From positions 52,892,192 through 52,956,191 of the forward strand of contig OX031061.1 in NCBI GenBank assembly GCA_943736015.1: a DNA stretch of 64,000 nucleotides, given 5' to 3'. The notes beneath the pieces were generated by a model. It searched no databases. It was given only the letters and a program-made list of their open reading frames with translations, and had not been told where the DNA came from. Below are positions 10,435 to 21,120 of the stretch, in pieces. Both the position numbers and the translations under genes were made by a program. The stretch is from Tridacna crocea (taxonomy: Eukaryota > Mollusca > Bivalvia > Cardiida > Cardiidae). The stretch's first letter is position 1. The number at the start of each line of letters is the position of its first letter.

Positions 10435-10483
10435 GACTGTTCATCAGAAGAGATACTCATTATCAATTTGATAGAAAGTGTAG

Positions 10484-10578
10484 TTAACCTGTTACCACAC
10501 AGAATTTTTTTTTTTGACCTATCCAAATTGAAAGCATTTGCAGGCAACAATTTCGGAGTGGCTCAAACTTAAAACCTA
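10484..10578 (-). mobile_element. TTAA MITE half copy directly upstream of the exon
   Basis: TTAACCTGTTACCACACAG at 10484 begins a reverse copy that continues through AAAGCATTTGCAGGC and GTGGCTCAAA, then stops at about 10575. The remainder of the element, including the hairpin, is missing. The exon acceptor follows about 20 bp later. Confidence 0.7.
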
Positions 10579-10597
10579 TTTATGAAATTTTTTACAG

Positions 10598-11015
10598 GTT
10601 GGGCTGAATCAAAACGAAACATGCAGCGTCGACGATCATCATCGGACAGGAAGTCGTCCGTCACTAGCGTCAAATCTGTGGCTCATCGCCGGAAATCTGA
10701 CACGTCACACATGGAGCACCAGAGCCGTCATGAGTTCAGCAGACGAATGTCTTCCTTGGAATTTACATTACCTTTGAATTTTGTTGAAAGTGATGATGAC
10801 GTGCCGGAAATAGATTATTCAGATCCCATCCATTCTGTTCGGCGCTCAGCTAAAACTTCGAGATCTTCCATACCAACTTATGAGTCCTTACTTCGGGAAC
10901 AGACCCTGGATGAGTTTAACCGAGAATTGTACACGTTCTTAAAGAAAGGGGAGAAATCTAGAAGTGAAGGGTCGTCGGGGAGTTCAAAAGAGAAAAGAAA
11001 ACGTAACAAATCACA
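10598..11015 (+). CDS. Internal coding exon, Ser/Arg-rich disordered protein
   Basis: This is the best-supported host coding sequence in the window. The frame is open from the acceptor (TTTTTTACAG ending at 10597) to a strong donor, GTAAGT, starting at 11016. The exon is 418 nt; it begins with two bases that complete a split codon and ends with two bases of the next (phase 2). The ~139-residue product starts GWAESKRNMQRRRSSSDRK and is rich in Ser, Arg and Lys, with basophilic kinase-like sites (RRRSSS, RRKS). It then has an acidic patch (ESDDDVPEIDYSD), a likely short helix (YESLLREQTLDEFNREL) and a basic tail (KEKRKRNKS) that could be a nuclear localisation signal. There is no signal peptide, membrane segment or recognised domain. 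An ATG at 10621 could alternatively be a start, but the acceptor argues for an internal exon. Codon use and GC are clearly unlike the surrounding repeats. Function is unknown. Confidence 0.7.
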
Positions 11016-11035
11016 GTAAGTTATTGTCAGTTACT

Positions 11036-11264
11036 TTAACTCATTACCAAACGACAAAATTTTAGGCTGGTTCAAATTGAAAGCATTTGCAGACGACAAA
11101 ATAAAGGTGACTGAACAATTGAAATTTGTACTAGGAAGGGTAGAAAACACTGTGGGAAAAGGAGAAAATGCTGGTTACCAGCATTTTCTCCTTTTCCTAC
11201 AGTGTTTTCAAAAGGCTTCTTTCTCAAGGGCGTCAAAAGTAGGGATTGTGTGGTAATGGGTTAA
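11036..11264 (-). mobile_element. TTAA MITE, full length, directly downstream of the exon
   Basis: TTAA at 11036-11039 and 11261-11264 flanks a reverse subfamily A copy. Its left end is only about 20 bp past the exon donor at 11016. The hairpin arms are almost perfect. Confidence 0.85.
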
Positions 11265-11404
11265 TGTCTGTTATGACGTCCACTATAGCCATTTTATTGT
11301 GGTGCTGCATGTATGACTGCACTATATTCTTATTTGCTTTTCAAAAATAGTGCCTGTTGACACAGCCATATTGTTTATTATATGAACTGGTTCAGTGTTG
11401 TTTT

Positions 11405-11632
11405 TTAACCCATTACCACACGTCAAAATTTCAGACTGGTTTAAATTGAAAGCATTTGCAGACGACAAAATAAAAGTGACTGAAAAATTGAAATTTGTTC
11501 TGTGAAGGGTAGAAAACACTGTGGGAAAAGGGGAAAATGCTGGTTACCAGCATTTTCCCCTTTTCCTACAGTGTTTTCAAAAGACTTCTTTCTCAGGGGC
11601 GTCAAAAGTAGGGATTGTGTGGTAATGGGTAA
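11405..11632 (-). mobile_element. TTAA MITE, subfamily A
   Basis: The left TTAA is at 11405-11408; the right boundary has mutated to GGTAAA. Both hairpin arms carry AAAAGGGGAAAATG rather than AAAAGGAGAAAATG, a matched change in the two arms. Confidence 0.8.
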
Positions 11633-11964
11633 ACATACATATAGAAATACAATAATTTCACTACCAGATTGAGCCTGTATCAACTTTGTATTTCTATTTG
11701 GACTATTTTATCTTTGTCTTTAAACATGTAAAATACCACGCTTTCATTGCCAGATCGATGAAAACTAGATTGTGTCCCAGATGGCCCAGAGTTTAAATAT
11801 TTGTCATGTAGTATCGCCTCTACAAAGTTTTTTCAAGTGACGCCCTTAGCTTAAAAAAATAACCCGCTGTTATATGCCCTATTTCAGAAACAACTGATTT
11901 GGAGTGCCAATGACGTTATGCACCAATACTTTCTTACTGACTCTTACCCTAGCATACATGGTCA

Positions 11965-12178
11965 TTAACCCATTGCCACACAATCCCTACCTTTGACGAC
12001 CCTGAAAAAGAAGCCTTTAAGAAAACATGTAAGAAAAGGAGAAAACCAGCATTTTCTCCTTATCCCACTATAATTTCTACCCTTCACAAAACAAATTTCA
12101 AATTTTCAGTCACTTTTGTCACCTACAAATGCTTTTGATTTGGACGAACCTAAAATTTTGTTGTTTAGTAATGAGTTA
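11965..12178 (+). mobile_element. TTAA MITE, subfamily A, shortened hairpin
   Basis: TTAACCCATTGCCACACAA starts at 11965. The left hairpin arm lacks most of the ATGCTGGT core, so the loop is unpaired. The right end is TTTAGTAATGAGTTA. Confidence 0.7.
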
Positions 12179-12340
12179 TTGTACAGAATCCAAGCTCTGT
12201 GAAAAGGAGGTTTATTGCATCTCTGGTGTGCATTATGACATGCAATTTATCATAATAATTATGGATTCATGAAACCCTTTTTGTCTCAGAACGGACTGAA
12301 CCATGAAGTAGACTGGTCCTTTGACATACAGAAATTTGAC

Positions 12341-12569
12341 TTAACTCTTTACCAAACAACATTATTTTAGGCTTGTCCAAATCGAAGGCATTTGCAGATG
12401 GCAAAATAAAAGTGACTGAAAATTTGAAATTTGTTTTGTGAAGGGTAAAAAACATTGTTGGAAAAGGAGAAAATGCTGGTTACCAGCATTTTCTCCTTTT
12501 CCCAAAATGTTTTCTAAAGGCTTCTTTCTCAGAGTCATCAGAACTAGGGATTATGTGGTAATAAGTTAA
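12341..12569 (-). mobile_element. TTAA MITE nested in an R-family repeat
   Basis: TTAA at 12341-12344 and 12566-12569 bounds the copy. Sequence on both sides (GACATACAGAAATTTGAC, then AAAAAGTTTTGATCCAGGTC) is continuous R-family repeat, so the flanks act as an empty site. Confidence 0.8.
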
Positions 12570-12684
12570 AACAAAAAGTTTTGATCCAGGTCAGCCTGCG
12601 CAGGCTGGTGTAGATCGAAACTGTCTGCAGATGCATTAAAACCCATTTACGTAGAACATGGATCAGATGTATTTTGTATGACTC

Positions 12685-13065
12685 AAAGGCCCAGTAAAGG
12701 CCAAAATATATCAGGTGTCATAATACATTTAAATATAAATCATACCAGTGAAAAGTATAGCAAATATTGTGGAGATGACAGTCTGTTCTTATGTGGTCAG
12801 GCCATAACTGTGTTAGTCACTTGCAAAAGAAAAAAGATTTTAATATCAGGTAAAAAGTAAGCAAAAGACACAGCAACCTGGCGGGATTTATCCTGGTTTT
12901 GAAGTTAATTTCACTGTTAGTGACCAACACTCGGACTGATTGTAAAATGAAATATTGTCATTTTCGCAATAATTTCCATACTTTTAAATGGTAGGCCTAT
13001 GATAAAAATTCAAGTGCATTTTAACACCCACTTTGTTCACAATTGGCCGTTATTGTTACTTTTAG
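12685..13065 (+). repeat. S-family repeat
   Basis: It starts GGCCCAGTAAAGGCC and contains ATTGTGGAGATGACAGTCTG, ACACAGCAACCTGGC and TTGGCCGTTATTGTTACTTT. This copy is uninterrupted and shows what the 27-29 kb copy looked like before insertions. Confidence 0.7.
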
Positions 13066-13279
13066 ATAACCTTCCACACTTGCATTTTCTGTCTTCAATA
13101 AACCAAGGTATCCTATATTTCAATAATAACAAGTATCAAGGAATATGTAAATTTTTAGCTGTAAAACTCATATAGATCTAGAGAGCTCATGGACTTTCTC
13201 CTTAGAGTGTTGACTAAACCTAAGTGTTATTTTCATTTTAGAAAAAAGACCTTGATAAGAGCTCTTACAAGGTCTTCTA

Positions 13280-13475
13280 ACCCTTTACCACCCAGCAGAA
13301 TTTTAGACCTATCCAAATTCAAAGCATTTGTGGATGAAAATTTCAAAGTGGCTCAAAGAGTGCAATTTTGCTTTGATAGGGAAGAAAACATTGTAGGAAA
13401 AGGAGAAAATGCTGGTTACATGCATTTTCTCCTTTTCCCACAATGTTTTCAAAAGGCTTCTTCCTCAGGGCTAAG
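13280..13475 (-). mobile_element. TTAA MITE, A-prime variant, 3' truncated
   Basis: It starts TAACCCTTTACCACCCAG and carries the variant interior GTGCAATTTTGCTTTGATAG shared with the copy at 16024. It loses homology after CCTCAGGGC at about 13470. Confidence 0.7.
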
Positions 13476-14077
13476 CAAACATGAAAGAATAAATAAAAAA
13501 AATCAGGTTGCTGCTTGCATGTTTTACGCATCTGGTCTTGATTTACTTAGGCGGAAAAGGTAGCCTTTGTAGCAAGGGTTGCTTTATGGATTAAAGTATT
13601 TAATTTTGATAGTGGCTAAGTGCACAGAGACTTTGAAATGCCATTGTAACAATAATATTTTAGCAATGTGAATGGAACTTTTCACTATTGGTCAAGTTTT
13701 CTGTATATATAAGAACCATTTTAACTTGGGATTTGGGCATTTGTTAGAGAAAATGGATATGATGGCACCAAGATCATGTGATAACCTGCACACGGAGATG
13801 CATTAAGCCCCCTTTTGCCAGAGCATGACTCATTTCTTCTCGTTAGTAGCATGTTTAATGTGCTTAGCTTTGGGATTTAAAGAAGAACTTGGTGTGCAGT
13901 GCACAGAGAATTTGAAATGTCATGGTACCAATAAGATTTGAGCCATGTAAACAGGCAGTTCATTGCATTTGCAAAAAAGTATCGATACAGGCAAGCCTGA
14001 GTGGTTCGTTGTGGCTGTCCTGTGTCGAAACTGTTTGCTTTTGGTAAATTTTCTGTATGTCAAAGTACTATTCTACC

Positions 14078-14319
14078 TTAACCCTTTACTCCATGGAATA
14101 GATACTCATTTCTACGCATTGCTTGTCGGAGCCTTTGGAAAACATTGTGGCAAATGGTGAAATTGCTCGTGACGAGCAATTTCACCTTTTGTCACAATGT
14201 TTAGTATGCTATCAAAAGGTGTCATATACACCTAAGAAACTGCTTCATCCTTGCTGTTATTTAGGGTCTGCCTGTCAATTAGAGATACCATAGAAATGCC
14301 TTATGGGGTAAAGGGTTAA
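14078..14319 (+). mobile_element. TTAA MITE, subfamily B
   Basis: TTAA at 14078-14081 and 14316-14319 encloses ends CCCTTTACTCCATGG and TTATGGGGTAAAGGG. The hairpin core is GCTCGTGACGAGC. The right half contains TCATATACACC, a subfamily mark. Confidence 0.8.
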
Positions 14320-14390
14320 AGTTCTGCTGGCTGATAGAAAAAATATAAAATTTATGCTTCCATGATGATATGATGACTTGCTGAGTTTAA

Positions 14391-14925
14391 AGGTGGCCCT
14401 TCAGATTTTGGGACGAAAATTTTACAGAAATGCAAAAAAATCATCCTTATTCTCTCAAAGCCTTTAAGTTTTCATTCATAAAACCCCAGTAGTCGAAAAC
14501 TGTCTGACAACAAGAGAAATTAAAGATTTACTACAGCCCAGGTTGACACCAACGGGAGATACGTTCTATTTTAAGATAATCAGTTCGCTCATTTACATAC
14601 AGGAATACACAGACAAAGTTTCAAACATAGCGTCCGAAGAAGACATTATGGAAATAATTATTACATGTTTGTTATGTAATGGAATTTAAGCGTTATGAGT
14701 CACATGCCTGTCACTTGACATTCCCAAAATGCTTTATTGATTTTAGGTGCGAAATCTAAAAATACCTTAAGAGACTACGTAGCCTTTTAAGGGAACACCA
14801 TCAAAAGAAAATTGTGTAATTTTATGAATCTTAATTATTGATGATTTGTATTATTTTTTCATATGTTTTTTAGTATATATATATTTTTTGATTTGGTGAG
14901 GTATAAAAATTCTAAATACCCACCT
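14391..14925. mobile_element. 535-bp TTAA-flanked element with AGGTGG ends
   Basis: TTAA at 14387-14390 and 14926-14929 flanks ends AGGTGGCCC and TACCCACCT. The ends are unlike the CCC-starting MITEs, so this is a separate family using the same target. Kolobok-type elements also duplicate TTAA and may be the relatives. No coding sequence was seen inside. Confidence 0.5.
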
Positions 14926-14984
14926 TTAATGTATCACGGAGATCCACGAAAGCCCCTTTTGCCAGAGAACGGCTCATTTTTATA

Positions 14985-15185
14985 TGGGACCAATCACGCA
15001 AAAAGGGACCATTTGAGAATTCTTTACATCACTATTGGATAAAAACAGATCAACGATAGTGCAGGTTAACTGAAGTTCATAATTCAAAAAAGATTGTATG
15101 ATAAGGCACAATGACCGCTTTCCATACAGAAAATGTTGTTTGACACTTTTCGCAGTTCCCAGAAGGTCCCTTTTTTTCTTTTACA
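14985..15185. repeat. V-family hairpin repeat
   Basis: It starts CCAATCACGCAAAAAGGGAC and ends in CCAGAAGGTCCC. Related sequence occurs at 58064-58160 and, for the other half, 60425-60552, which ends CTTCTTGCGTGGTTGGTC. Together these imply inverted ends around a ~230-bp unit. Confidence 0.5.
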
Positions 15186-15675
15186 TACACATTTAGCAGT
15201 ATACATTTGAAATAAAAAGCACCGTTCGTATTCTCAAATGTCACATACATGATTTTGCAAGGATGCATCGTCTACCAAAGTATTTTTTGTTAAGAAATGA
15301 CCAAACTTATAGGGAGAAGTAAGCAGCTAGGAACCTTATTTGCGACGCTTGTCGTTCTCACAAGAGAGATAATCAATAATTTTCCCTTAGTTTTGAGCGA
15401 GTAACCTCCCTTTAATCATTCCACGGCGATTTTTTGTTTGTCAAATCGATTTTTTTCAACGGTTGAAAAAACAACTCCGCTTGACAGTAAGTCAGATTTC
15501 TATCGCTAATATAGGAGTGACAAAACAAGCAGACAGTATAAACTTAAGATCAGACCGCACCTTTTCTGCAGTCTCATCCTAATCAATGCCGTCCTCAACG
15601 GCTTTTTATTCGCATTGGGGTGTTTTTAAAATGGTGCAAGAAAATTCCCTCATACTTTGACAGGATTCATTCCTC

Positions 15676-15904
15676 TTAACCCTTTTCCAAACAATCCCTG
15701 GTTTTTACGACCAAGAGGAAGAAGCCTTTTGAAAACATTGTTTGAAAAGGAGAAAATGCTGGTAACGAGCATTTTCTCCTTTCCCCATAATATTTTCTAC
15801 CCTGCTTGAAACAAATTTCAGCTTTTGAATTATGTTTATTTTGTCGTCTGCAAGTACTTTTAATTTGGACTAGTCTAAAATTTTGTCCTTTGGTAAAGGG
15901 TTAA
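15676..15904 (+). mobile_element. TTAA MITE, subfamily A
   Basis: TTAA at 15676-15679 and 15901-15904 bounds the copy; the ends are CCCTTTTCCAAACAATCCC and TTTGGTAAAGGG. The hairpin core reads GGTAACG, with one mismatch at the tip. Confidence 0.8.
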
Positions 15905-16023
15905 GCTGCTGAACATAATTTCGACTGTATATTTGTGGGAAATCAGCCTGAAGTAACGGTAAAGGAATAGTCCGCGCTGGCAGGGGGAGCCTGGTATGGA
16001 GGTTGATGCATCTCTGTAAAACA

Positions 16024-16251
16024 TTAACCCATTACCACACAGCAAAACTTAAGGCCTATCCAAATTCAAAACATTTGCAGACGACAATTTCTAAGTGGCT
16101 CAAATGGTGCAATTTTGCTTTGATAGGCTGGAAAACTTTGTGGCAAAAGGAGAAAATACTGGTTACAGCATTTTCTCCTTTTCCCACAATGTTTTCAACA
16201 GGCTTCTTCCTCAGGGGTGTCAAAAGTCGTCATTGTGTCGTAAAGGGTTAA
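16024..16251 (-). mobile_element. TTAA MITE, A-prime variant, full length
   Basis: TTAA at 16024-16027 and 16248-16251 flanks a copy with GTGCAATTTTGCTTTGATAG in the interior, as at 13280. Confidence 0.8.
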
Positions 16252-16261
16252 ATCAAACAAG

Positions 16262-16625
16262 TCATCATATGGCCAGGAACGCACGAAAAAGGACAATCGG
16301 ACATTTGCGTAAAGTGTCGTCTCGGATCAGCCTGCGCAGTCCGCACAGGCTGATCCGAGACGGCACTTAACGACTACATTAGATTTTGTGCAACAGTAGA
16401 CTTGCCCAAAACAGGAAATTACATAAAAGCGTAAAGTGTCGTTTCAGATTAGCCTGTGCAGTCCGCACTGGCTGATCCGCGACAGCACTTTAAAACTACA
16501 TTAGATTTTATGCAAGAGAAGACTTACCCAAAACAGAAAATTACATGAAAACGGAAAGTGTCGTTTCGGATTAGCCTGGCTGATCCGAGACAACACTTTA
16601 TGCAAATGTCCGAATACCCTTATGT
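16262..16625. repeat. P-family hairpin repeat, interrupted by a tandem-repeat element
   Basis: Two or three stems occur of the form GGATCAGCCTGCGCAGTC paired with GACTGCGCAGGCTGATCC (consensus). The unit normally ends GCATGTTGCAAGCCATATG. Here that end reappears only at about 18056-18075, after the 16.6-18.05 kb tandem-repeat element, which shows the latter is an insertion. Confidence 0.7.
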
Positions 16626-18045
16626 CATGGCGGGGTTTCCGTCGTCCGTCCGTCCGTCCGTCCGTCTGTCCGTCCGTCCGTCCGTCCGTCTGTCCGTCCG
16701 TTAGTCTTTTTCTTGTTTACGCAATAAAGTCTGCATTTGTTGTCAGATTTTCGTGAAACTTGCACAGTTTGTTTATCTCATCAATAGCTTCAACCCTATT
16801 GATTTTGAGAAAAATCCAACAAACAATATTGGAAAAGTAGCCATTTCAAGTTGGAAATTTCCAATTCTTGTTTACGCGATAAAGTCTTCATTTGTTGTCA
16901 GATTTTCGTAAAACTTGCACAGTTTATTTATCTCATCAATAGCTTCAACCCTATTGATTTTGAGAAAAATCCGACAAACAGTATGGGAAAAGTAGCCATT
17001 TCAAGTTGAAAATTTCCAGTTCTTGTTTACGCGATAAAGTCTTCATTTGTTGTCAGATTTTCATGAAACTTGCACAGTTTGTTAATCTCATCAATAGCTT
17101 CAACCCTATTGATTTTGAGAAAAATCCAACAAACAATGTTGGAAAAGTAGCCATTTCAATTTGAAAATTTCCAATTTTTGTTTACGCGCTATAGTCTTCA
17201 TTTGTTGTCAGATTTTCGTGAAACTTGCACAGTTTGTTTATCTCATCAAAAGCTTCAACCCTATTGATTTTGAGAAAAATCCGACAAACAGTATGGGAAA
17301 AGTAGCCATTTCAAGTTGAAAATTTCCAATTCTTGTTTACACGATAAAGTCTTCATTTGTTGTCAGATTTTCGTGAAACTCGCACAGTTTATTTATCTCA
17401 TCAATAGCTTTAACCCTATTGATTTTCAAAAAAATCCGACAAACAGTATCGGAAAAGTAGCCATTTGAAGTTTGAAATTTACATTTCTTGTTTACGCAAT
17501 AAAGTCTTCATTTTAGGTCAGATTTCCATGAAACTTGCAGAGTTTGTTTATCTTATCAATAGCTTCTACCCTATCGATTTTGAAAAAATTCCAACATAGA
17601 GTATGGGAAAAGTAGCCATTTCAAGTTGAAAACTTTCATTTCTTGTTTACGCGATTAAGTCTTCATTTTTGGTCAGACTTCCGTGAAACTTGCAGAGTTT
17701 GTTAATCTCATCAAAAGCTTTAATCCTATCAATTTTGAAAAAAATCTGACAAACAGTATGGGAAAAGTAGTCTTTTCAAATTGAACAATTTCATTGCCTG
17801 TTTACATGATAAAGTATTTATTTGTGATCAGATTTTATGAATTTTTCAGCTTGTTTATCCCATCTATAGCTGTTTAACCCTGTTGAGTTTGAAAAAATTC
17901 AACCAACAGTAATGGAAAAGTAGCCATTTTGAGTTGAAAATGTCAATTTATTTTGTATTTTTGCGTAATGAATTCCTATGTATGCTTTATATGAAAGCAA
18001 ACTCTCTGCCAGTAGAGCATATTCAGGCCCTTCAGGGCCTTCTAG
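16626..18045 (+). mobile_element. Pearl/Helentron-like element HT-1 with 155-bp tandem units
   Basis: A (GTCC)n tract at 16637-16701 precedes eight tandem units. The anchor TCTTGTTTAC recurs at 16711, 16866, 17021, 17176, 17331, 17486, 17641 and about 17796, a constant 155 bp. The last two units are the most divergent. The 3' end has a 7-bp stem AGGCCCT / AGGGCCT (18025-18040) followed by CTAG at 18042-18045, as in Helitron-type termini. The P-family repeat on either side acts as a host site. No Rep or helicase gene is present, so it is non-autonomous. Pearl elements of oysters have about 160-bp core repeats and this design. Confidence 0.65.
16711..17950 (+). repeat. Tandem array, 155 bp x 8
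   Basis: Units share GTCAGATTTTCGTGAAACTT and GAAAAGTAGCCATTTCAA. Neighbouring units near the 5' side are over 90% alike by eye, while units 6-8 drift, as expected if unequal exchange homogenises one end more than the other. Confidence 0.85.
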
Positions 18046-18059
18046 TTAATACTTGTTTG

Positions 18060-18270
18060 TATGTTGCAAGCCAAATAGTGTTGGATCCATACAGTCCATT
18101 TTGTTTATGATAAAGCGACCGTGAGTCATAAAGCAGGCTGGTCCTTTGACATTAGATTTTTTTTCCTAAAAGGCAAAACATTTCGACTGGGGTCAGCCTG
18201 CGCAGGTTGTGAAGGCTGGTTTGAAAATGCGCAGGCTGATCTGAGTCGATAGTTTGTTTTTGAAGTTGCA
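18060..18270. repeat. R-family hairpin repeat
   Basis: Contains CAGGCTGGTCCTTTGACA, AAAACATTTCGACTGGGG and a paired GGTCAGCCTGCGCAGG / CAGGCTGATCTGAGTC stem. Its normal end (GCATTAA...CCCTTTTGCC) is cut by the MITE starting at 18271. Confidence 0.6.
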
Positions 18271-18498
18271 TTAACTCATTACCAAACGACAAAGTTTTAA
18301 GCTAGTCCAAATCGAAAGCATTTACAGACGACAAAATAAAAGTGGCTGAAAATTTGAAATTTGTTTTGTGAAGGGTAGAAAACACTGTGGGAAAAGGAGA
18401 AAATGTTGGTTACCAGCATTTTCCTCTTTTCCTACAATGTTTCTAAAGGCTTCTTTCTCAGGGTCGTCAAAAGTAGGGATTGTGTGGTAATGGGTTAA
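18271..18498 (-). mobile_element. TTAA MITE, subfamily A
   Basis: TTAA at 18271-18274 and 18495-18498 bounds a reverse copy. The hairpin has a small bulge (TTTTCCTCTTTTCC in the right arm). It follows directly on an R-family repeat. Confidence 0.8.
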
Positions 18499-19213
18499 AC
18501 CATTCTTCACATAGAACAGCTTAAATAAACTGGATTTTTGCACATCATAACTTTTGAAATGGCTTTTGCCGTTTTGCAGCAGTCTTCATGTGAAAACACT
18601 GCGACAAAAGGAAAAATTATTACTGTAACGAGCTTTTTCCCGTAGTCAACTGGTTTTTACATGTAGGCTGCTAAGTGCGACTCACTGACAGAATGTGCAG
18701 TCTGATCTTGGATCTACAAGGTCCGATAAGGAGATATTATCACCAAAACATGACTGAATATCGCCTTATTTCGGTTTCTATTATCAAAATGAAAATTTCG
18801 TTTTGACATCCGGTAGTTCTAAAGAATTTGATTTCAATGTAAAACCTATTCGAAAACTTAACCCTTACTCTTCTAAAATAAATTAAATCAAAATTTCAAG
18901 CCACTAGTAAAAACCCCAAATAATGTTATTTCAAACTTGTTTTTTCTTGGAGATGAAAACACCTCCTTTCCGGACAGTGTATATCCAAGATCAGACTGCA
19001 CGTTCAGCGCAATCTGATCTTGATCTACTCTGTTTGTACAGGCTAACCGAATTGCTCTTAGCAGCCACAGGATTTAAAATCTCAATGTCATCATGGGTAA
19101 TACTGTAAGAAAGTTATTTCGGTAAATATTTATTGTTTGATTTATTGCTGTTTACGCTTGTCCGAAAAATTTAGTGGTACTTGACCGTAAAAGCCCCCCC
19201 TGCCCCTTTCCAG

Positions 19214-19576
19214 CATTGACTGTCTGTGCATGTCATATTCTTCGAAGATTCGACCTGTGACGCATTACTCTCCCCAGTGTTGGGGGCGGGGGGCGCTGTA
19301 GTAATACGCGCTATAGAATAACAATGGAGAAAATGGCTTTTATCAATACGTTTGACGGAAGATCGGGTATGTTTCAGCGTCAGATTTCTCTAAATAGCTG
19401 ATCCTAGCTGAATGAATTGCATCAGGTACCGTTTTATTGAGAAACGTTTATTTTAGTTTGAAATTCAAAGTAACGGTTGATGCGTAGAAAAGTAGTCCGG
19501 TTCTGTACCCAGAATGCCCAAATATTAGATAGATCTAGATGTGTATTTGTAGAATGCCATCTTGCGGGAGATATTG
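19214..19576 (-). mobile_element. Mutator-like MITE MU-1, reverse copy
   Basis: Flanked by a perfect 10-bp duplication, CCCTTTCCAG, at 19204-19213 and 19577-19586. The body contains ATTCTTCGAAGATTCGACCT and GTAGAATGCCATCTTGCGGG. The ends are only weakly inverted (CATTG..., ...ATATTG). The length of the duplication is the Mutator signature. Confidence 0.7.
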
Positions 19577-19654
19577 CCCTTTCCAGTTGTTACGAGAGAT
19601 ACCACCTTTCTTACTGTGTTACTTCTTACGGTATGAAATCAGTACCTTACAACT

Positions 19655-20195
19655 GCGTTAGGAAGCTCTATAGTTCAGAGATATGATATTTAGCCTTTTA
19701 AATCTCGTGATTACGAAGACTTTTTTCCGCACGAGTTCGAATCCTGCCAGATACGGTTTGTATACTAGCTATGCATTTGTTAGGGACTTTCATGTTCGTA
19801 AGATAGGGGCTCGGCCGACATTAGCCATTGGGTAATTTGTTGTCTATAAATAACAGAATTACTGCCCAATAAGGCTTTCTTCCATCAAAATGATGGCGTT
19901 CAAGAGGAGGTGTGTTACGGTAGATCATTCCTTCCTTACTACATAGTTTTATCCTATATAAATATACCTAACAATTGCGATAGGAAGAGTTCTTTTTAGT
20001 TCAGTGGTTAAGGTGTTTGTCTTTCATACCTCAATTAACGAGGATCTTTTCTTTTTCTGCACTATTTCCAATTATCCTGCCAGGAGCAGCTTGTATTTCA
20101 GCTATACATTTGTTTGTAAAAATGTCCACGAGAGAGAAGTGGGGGGGGACTTTCAGATTTGGTTTGATAATAAAACATCGAAATCGCCCCTTTTA
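19655..20195 (+). repeat. Two diverged copies of a tRNA-like SINE
   Basis: The units begin near 19655 and 19978. Each has an A-box-like TAGTTCAG(T/A)G(G/A)T and the tail phrase CTAGCTATGCATTTG or CAGCTATACATTTG. The first has a B-box-like GAGTTCGAATCC at 19734. The upstream parts (TACGGTATGAAATC..., TACGGTAGATC...) also look related. This looks like an old tandem pair of retroposons, not functional tRNA genes. Confidence 0.45.
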
Positions 20196-20198
20196 CTC

Positions 20199-20426
20199 TT
20201 AACCCTTTTCCAAATGACAAATTTTAGACTGTCCCAAACTCAAACTGTTTGCAGATGACAATTTTGAATTTGATGAGAGTGGCAGAAAGTTTTCCGATAG
20301 ACTAGAAAACACTGTGGGAAAAGGAGAAATTGCTCGTTATGAGCAATTTCTCCTTTTCCCACAGTGTTTTCTAAAGACTTGTACTGCAGACACGTAAAAA
20401 CCAGGGCTTGTTTGGGAAAGGGTTAA
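20199..20426 (-). mobile_element. TTAA MITE, subfamily C
   Basis: TTAA at 20199-20202 and 20423-20426 bounds ends CCCTTTTCCAAATGACAAA and CTTGTTTGGGAAAGGG. The hairpin core is AAATTGCTCGTTATGAGC. ACGTGTCTGCAGT-type sequence in reverse marks subfamily C. Confidence 0.8.
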
Positions 20427-20501
20427 ACACACAATCCTTGAATTTAAGAAGAAGAGTTTTGGAAAATGTTATTGAAAAAGGAGTAAATGTTGGTAACCAA
20501 C

Positions 20502-20730
20502 TTAACCCATTACCTCACAATCCCTACTTTTGACGCCCCTGAGAAAGAAGCCTGTTGAAAACACTGTGGGAAAAGGAGAAAATGCTGGTAACCAGCATTT
20601 TCTCCTTTTCCCACAGTGTTTTCTACCCTTCCGAGAACAAATTTCAATTTTTCAGTCACCTTTTTTTTGTTGTCTGCAAATGCTTTGAATTTGGACCAGT
20701 CTAGAATTTTCTTGTGTGGTAAAGAGTTAA
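20502..20730 (+). mobile_element. TTAA MITE, subfamily A, near perfect
   Basis: TTAA at 20502-20505 and 20727-20730. The hairpin arms from AAAACACTGTGGG to CCCACAGTGTTTT are uninterrupted. A small scrap of a further copy (20450-20500) sits just upstream. Confidence 0.85.
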
Positions 20731-21120
20731 AGACCTCTTCGTTGCAATGGATAAACATTCATCAAAAATGCTATTTATCAGTTCTTTCAACACATCTTGG
20801 AGTTGTCATGCATTTAATAGACACTTGAGTATTTTGTATTGTTTTTCATTAACTCCAGGGGGTAGGTTACCGCGCAAATTTGGAGCACCGCACTATCGTA
20901 TGTGCACGACAGTTATCCAAAAATAAACATTAGAATAATGCTTCCAAATCCTTTCTATTAACGTTAACGTTTTTTTTTTTCTTTAGAATTTGAACTCCCA
21001 ATTCTGAAAGAACTTTAATTTAAGACATGACATTTACAAGAATTACAAGAGGTTTTATTAAGGCCATGGTCTGGCAAAAGGGGGCTTAATGCAACCCCGG
21101 AATGCATGATACGAAGCAAT

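Noticed and set aside
16711-17950. Regular repeats suggestive of a CRISPR array
   Set aside because: The 155-bp units are contiguous without spacers, and the genome is eukaryotic.
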